From Sipunculus nudus (taxonomy: Eukaryota; Annelida; Sipuncula; Golfingiida; Sipunculidae), in the NCBI GenBank assembly GCA_026874595.1, contig CM049320.1, forward strand, positions 25,890,214 through 25,954,213: a stretch of 64,000 nt of DNA. Direction: 5' to 3'. This document shows, in pieces, positions 60,700 to 64,000 of the stretch. A program made the position numbers and the translations under genes. How positions within the stretch are numbered: position 1 is the first letter of the stretch; each line of letters starts with the position of its first letter. The notes below the pieces were generated by a model that did no database searches, had not been told where the DNA came from, and saw only the letters and a program-made list of their open reading frames with translations.

Positions 60700-61105
60700 C
60701 TCACATGTGTCTTATATATATATACTACTGCTATATATCTTTTATGCTTATGCTGTTCTTTATTACATAACTTATACATATTATTACATATGTATTTATT
60801 ATTATCATGTACCACATGTATATAGCTTTTGGTCATACTTTAAGTATGTTCAAAATGTGTGTGGTTCAAGAAGATGGAGGCCCCATTGAGGACCAATTCA
60901 ATTGAGGGACGCTATGTCGGGTTTTATACCACATGCCGGAATTACAATTTCTGAATTTAGATTTTCTGAATAATTTAGAGCACAAGCCTTTTTACTCAGG
61001 GACAATTAATTGCAACAAACCAGCAAAACATGTTCTATATGCACATAATGTTTTATGAAATTCCAATAAAGAGTTGTTGAGATATCTAGATCTAAATTTC
61101 GGACG

Positions 61106-61133
61106 ATATATATCTCTCTCTCACTCACTCTCC

Positions 61134-61168
<35 letters not shown>
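61106..61168. repeat. (CT)n(TA)n compound microsatellite
   Basis: TA, CT with CACT interruptions, then TA repeats, about 60 bases in all. Confidence 0.9.
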
Positions 61169-61344
61169 AATATAAATATATATTTGTACCTCATATTTGT
61201 ATATTTATTTATTTTCTGTTATTATATCACACACAAATGGTTTTAGAATCATGTCGAACAATGCTGATCAGTGTATTATTCTAGATCACAATTTCTGTAA
61301 ATATATAAATGTACACCATAAAGGAGAAAATGATTGAGTCCCTT

Positions 61345-61376
61345 GACTGTCCGCTTTAGACAGGTTTCACTGTATA
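61345..61376. mobile_element. Solo transposon end (pogo/mariner-type)
   Basis: GTCCGCTTTAGACAGGTTTC followed by ACTGTA is the inverse of a CAGTGAAACC-type end flanked by TA, like the intact element at 42614-43662. A possible opposite end, CAGTGAAACCCCATATGGG, lies at about 62671, but no perfect pairing between the two is seen. Confidence 0.4.
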
Positions 61377-61469
61377 TATGTGTGTGAGGGTGTATGTGTA
61401 AATATATTTGTTCAGTGGTGTGTATCCATAGTAACAATAACACTTACTATATTACAAGATTTCATTTTT

Positions 61470-61688
61470 AGAATTTGGGTCAGCAGTTGGTCGAAATTTA
61501 TTAAATCAAAAGACACAAATTTATCTGTTTGTGGACACTTAAAACAAAAAGATCACACTGCTGAATTGCTTACTAAAAGACTAAAGTGCGACCCACCACC
61601 CCTGTCATCTTTTCGCGACTTTTTTGTTGGGTATGTTCAAGAACGCCCAAATCTTTTGCCCCTATGGCAGAAAGAGGAAAATGCGTAA
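61470..61688 (+). CDS. Unassigned plus-strand open segment
   Basis: This is the second part of a 102-codon frame ending GHLKQKDHTAELLTKRLKCD, PPPLSSFRDFFVGYVQERPN, LLPLWQKEENA and TAA. Its composition (charged and Pro-rich, with few AT-driven residues) is more protein-like than its surroundings. I do not recognise it. It could be an exon, a transposon relic or chance. Confidence 0.25.
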   Translation, partial: RIWVSSWSKFIKSKDTNLSVCGHLKQKDHTAELLTKRLKCDPPPLSSFRDFFVGYVQERPNLLPLWQKEENA

Positions 61689-61765
61689 TTAATTATTTTG
61701 AAAATAATGTCCTACAATATACCATTTTCTTGTAAACAATTTATAAATAAAAATCTTTTCTGTAG

Positions 61766-61980
61766 CGACGTCTTGCCACCAGTCTATGAAATGTACATGA
61801 CAGGGAGCAGTGATGACGTCATAATAGACGTAACGGGTCCAGAGGCGCCCATATTCAGGGGACCAATAATCAAGAGATGCCGACCCCTGTTTACAGCGAG
61901 ACTTGTATTCTCCTCGTGTACGTGCTTCACTGTTACACCACATTACTTCATATCCATATCCAAGGATGATAAAAAAGGGA
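61766..61980 (+). CDS. Possible exon, unassigned
   Basis: After a fair acceptor (CTTTTCTGTAG) an open frame reads DVLPPVYEMYMTGSSDDVII, then DVTGPEAPIFRGPIIKRCRP. The frame runs into an (AT)n tract at 62005. The opposite strand is also open here, and no clear donor was chosen. I cannot name a function. Confidence 0.25.
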
Positions 61981-62003
61981 CCATTAGGGACGCCATGAAA
62001 CAC

Positions 62004-62004
<1 letters not shown>

Positions 62005-62043
<39 letters not shown>
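62005..62043. repeat. (AT)n microsatellite
   Basis: Alternating AT of about 38 bases. Confidence 0.95.
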
Positions 62044-62047
<4 letters not shown>

Positions 62048-63469
62048 CAACCAGGCAATAAAGGGGATTTTATTTACATCGTAAGATGGACAGGATACCA
62101 AAAATTCCCTCTTTCCTCTTTCTTGGTGCAAGTTTTGTTTGGCAAGATTTCTTGTGTGGACATAATCGTGAAAAATCAGGTGGGCAGGGGTTGTGGAATG
62201 GATTAGAACACCCGAAAAGGAAAAAGCAAGAGTTAAAATTAATTTATGATTTTGACTGTTGGTGTGACCACCTTTTTAAGCTAAGGGATTGATATCTGTA
62301 CACAAAATCCACTTGCAGGTGAACTTCCTAAAGCTTAAAGGTAAAGATATTATTAGAAATTATGCCAAGTTAACGTTTGTTAACTCAACTACTATGGATA
62401 AATGATTGGGTTCCTGATCTAGAATTATTCAATACATTTTTAAACATAATTTAACAAAATTTAAGAATAACCTATTCGAAATATACCGACCTAAAACATA
62501 ACGGTAAAACCTCCAAATAATCAGTCTGTGAGCCAAGAAAGAGCCTACAGCCATTTTATTCAGTTTCCATATATATATATATATATATGTGTGTCTATGT
62601 GTGTGAGTGTTTGTGTCTATGTATGTCTAGAGATGTATGAATAGCGTCGCTGGTTCATTGTACAGACGCAGTGAAACCCCATATGGGTCGAAGCGACTTT
62701 TATGTGAATCCATGGTCTCTCTCTCATATATATATATATATGTATATATAAAATATGTGTGAATGTGTGTAAATATATAACATATTTGTATATATGTTCA
62801 CTGATCGCTTATCGTTGTTTTCGAATTTAATGATCCGGAAACCAAAAGCGGATTCAACATACATTGCTCCATAACAGCAGCAGAGAGGAAAATCTCAAGC
62901 GAGGCTGTTACCATGACAACTGCCCTGTCTTTCCCTTGATGCTGCTTCAGGGGCAGCTCCGTAGAAGAATGGTCTGGAACTGACTGCTAAGCAGTTTTCC
63001 TATAACATTCCCATATGTCACGTACCAGTCTTCGGGAAATCACATTTGCTCATTCAGTTTATTTTACAAGAAACACAATTAGCGTCATAGTGAAACTGTT
63101 AAAATCGATGCTGAATACAACAATCATGTTGAAACGCTTGCGGTTACTTCCGAATGGCATGGTTTCTCATTTCTATATGCTATTTTCAAAACCCGAAACA
63201 TAAAAAAAATCGATCTATTGATCTGTGCGTTTATATTTACTTGACCAGCCTCCGTTCTCGAACGTGCCTGTCTCAAACTCGTAGTGTTTATCTGTTTGTG
63301 TTCTTGGTCTTGAACAGAACAAGACTGATATCAGATGATATGCTATATTCAGTCTGTAACCACTCTGACCCTCATGTCCTGTACCCCACAGTCGGGTTTT
63401 GTTCGCAAACGGATGCGCGTTTGCGGGTTTTGGGTGTTACACACTCAGGGCCGTTAGGGGATGTTTTTC
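62044..63469. other. Non-coding stretch with short AT and GT tracts
   Basis: (AT)n tracts occur at about 62571 and 62727, and a possible transposon end at about 62671. I see nothing else that I can support. From 63526 to the window end there is also nothing recognisable. Confidence 0.4.
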
Positions 63470-63525
63470 CGCCCTGTCACGTAGTCCGAAACCGGAAAGA
63501 ATTCGGCAGATGCAAATAGTGCCCA
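63470..63525 (+). repeat. Short dispersed repeat end (shared with 48.03 kb)
   Basis: This is the partner of the repeat at 48030-48085, in the same orientation. Confidence 0.45.
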
Positions 63526-64000
63526 TATTCGCCCTTTCATAAAATATGAGGCGCCTGCTTCCACAAAACAAATGAAATGAAATAAATAAAATGATTGGGG
63601 TTAATGGGCATTTTCACGGTCACGAGTCCTTGAATAAGGACTTCCATTCATATGACAAAAGAAAACAAAAGCTCTGGCAGAACACTGTTGTTCCCTCTAC
63701 TGGATCCATCCTGTGTCACGGAACATAATATATAACCTTGGCTTATTTTTACGCACTTAAGATTACATTTGAATACCTTGGCGTACAAACATTGACATCA
63801 GTAACACAATAATCTACTATTCATGACCATTGTATGAAGCAGTTGAAACATATCATTTGGTATTTTTTCAGTGAGAAACTGAAAGAAATAGAATATTAGA
63901 ATTATCTCAAGATCTTTAAATGAGATTTATTCCCAAATGCCATACTATTAAACAAGGAGGGTGACATATCCTATTGCCCCAACCCCAGTATTAAGGAGAG

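Overview
This window looks like AT-rich nuclear DNA from a marine invertebrate, most likely a lophotrochozoan and perhaps a mollusc. The evidence is small phase-matched exons with GT/AG borders, long introns, tRNA-derived SINE fragments, a decayed LINE, terminal-inverted-repeat elements and many (AT)n, (GT)n and (CT)n tracts. Nothing bacterial, organellar or viral was seen. No database search was possible, so the species and protein families are not proven.

Region 1 (about 2.6-31.6 kb, minus strand) is the main feature. It is one multi-exon gene whose middle is a tandem array of 1.88-kb units. Each unit carries exon A (185 nt) and exon B (103 nt). The A donor is phase 1, the B donor is phase 2, and the next A acceptor takes phase 2. 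Consecutive units therefore splice into an open protein repeat of exactly 96 residues with six conserved cysteines and a Thr/Pro linker. Twelve complete A+B units (4.72-25.83 kb) are followed upstream by a lone B (27.02 kb). That lone B pairs, in phase, with a diverged A exon at 30.9 kb. A diverged B lies at 31.5 kb and a diverged A at 2.6 kb. The exons total 4,065 nt (1,355 codons). Both ends of the gene are unresolved: no signal-peptide exon and no secure stop exon were found. The array has two unit subfamilies that switch inside exon A7 (about 16.55 kb), two independent intronic deletions, and a decayed unit with a truncated B exon at 3.57 kb.

Region 2 (27.2-43.7 kb) is mostly non-coding. 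It holds a duplicated promoter-like block (27.5 and 34.6 kb), a 0.36-kb direct duplication (36.8 and 37.3 kb), a tRNA-derived SINE (38.1 kb), an orphan copy of an exon from region 3 (39.1 kb), a 435-bp insertion with flanking direct repeats (41.9 kb), and a 1,049-bp inverted-repeat element (42.6-43.7 kb).

Region 3 (44.1-57.0 kb, plus strand) carries exons of a small secreted protein. They are a signal-peptide exon (44.13 kb), a 21-nt microexon (50.02 kb), and three exons (51.50, 52.53, 55.47 kb) that join in phase and end in a stop. A degraded second copy of these three exons lies at 46.45, 47.05 and 48.41 kb with exon lengths kept but a stop and a frameshift. The first of them carries a G-x-W motif like that at the start of lipocalins, but the family is not certain. 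A separate terminal exon with an acidic Ser-rich tail and an AATAAA signal lies at 56.68-56.94 kb.

Region 4 (57.0-64 kb) has a 5'-truncated, internally deleted LINE on the minus strand, long dinucleotide tracts, transposon-end fragments and two weak plus-strand open segments that I could not identify.
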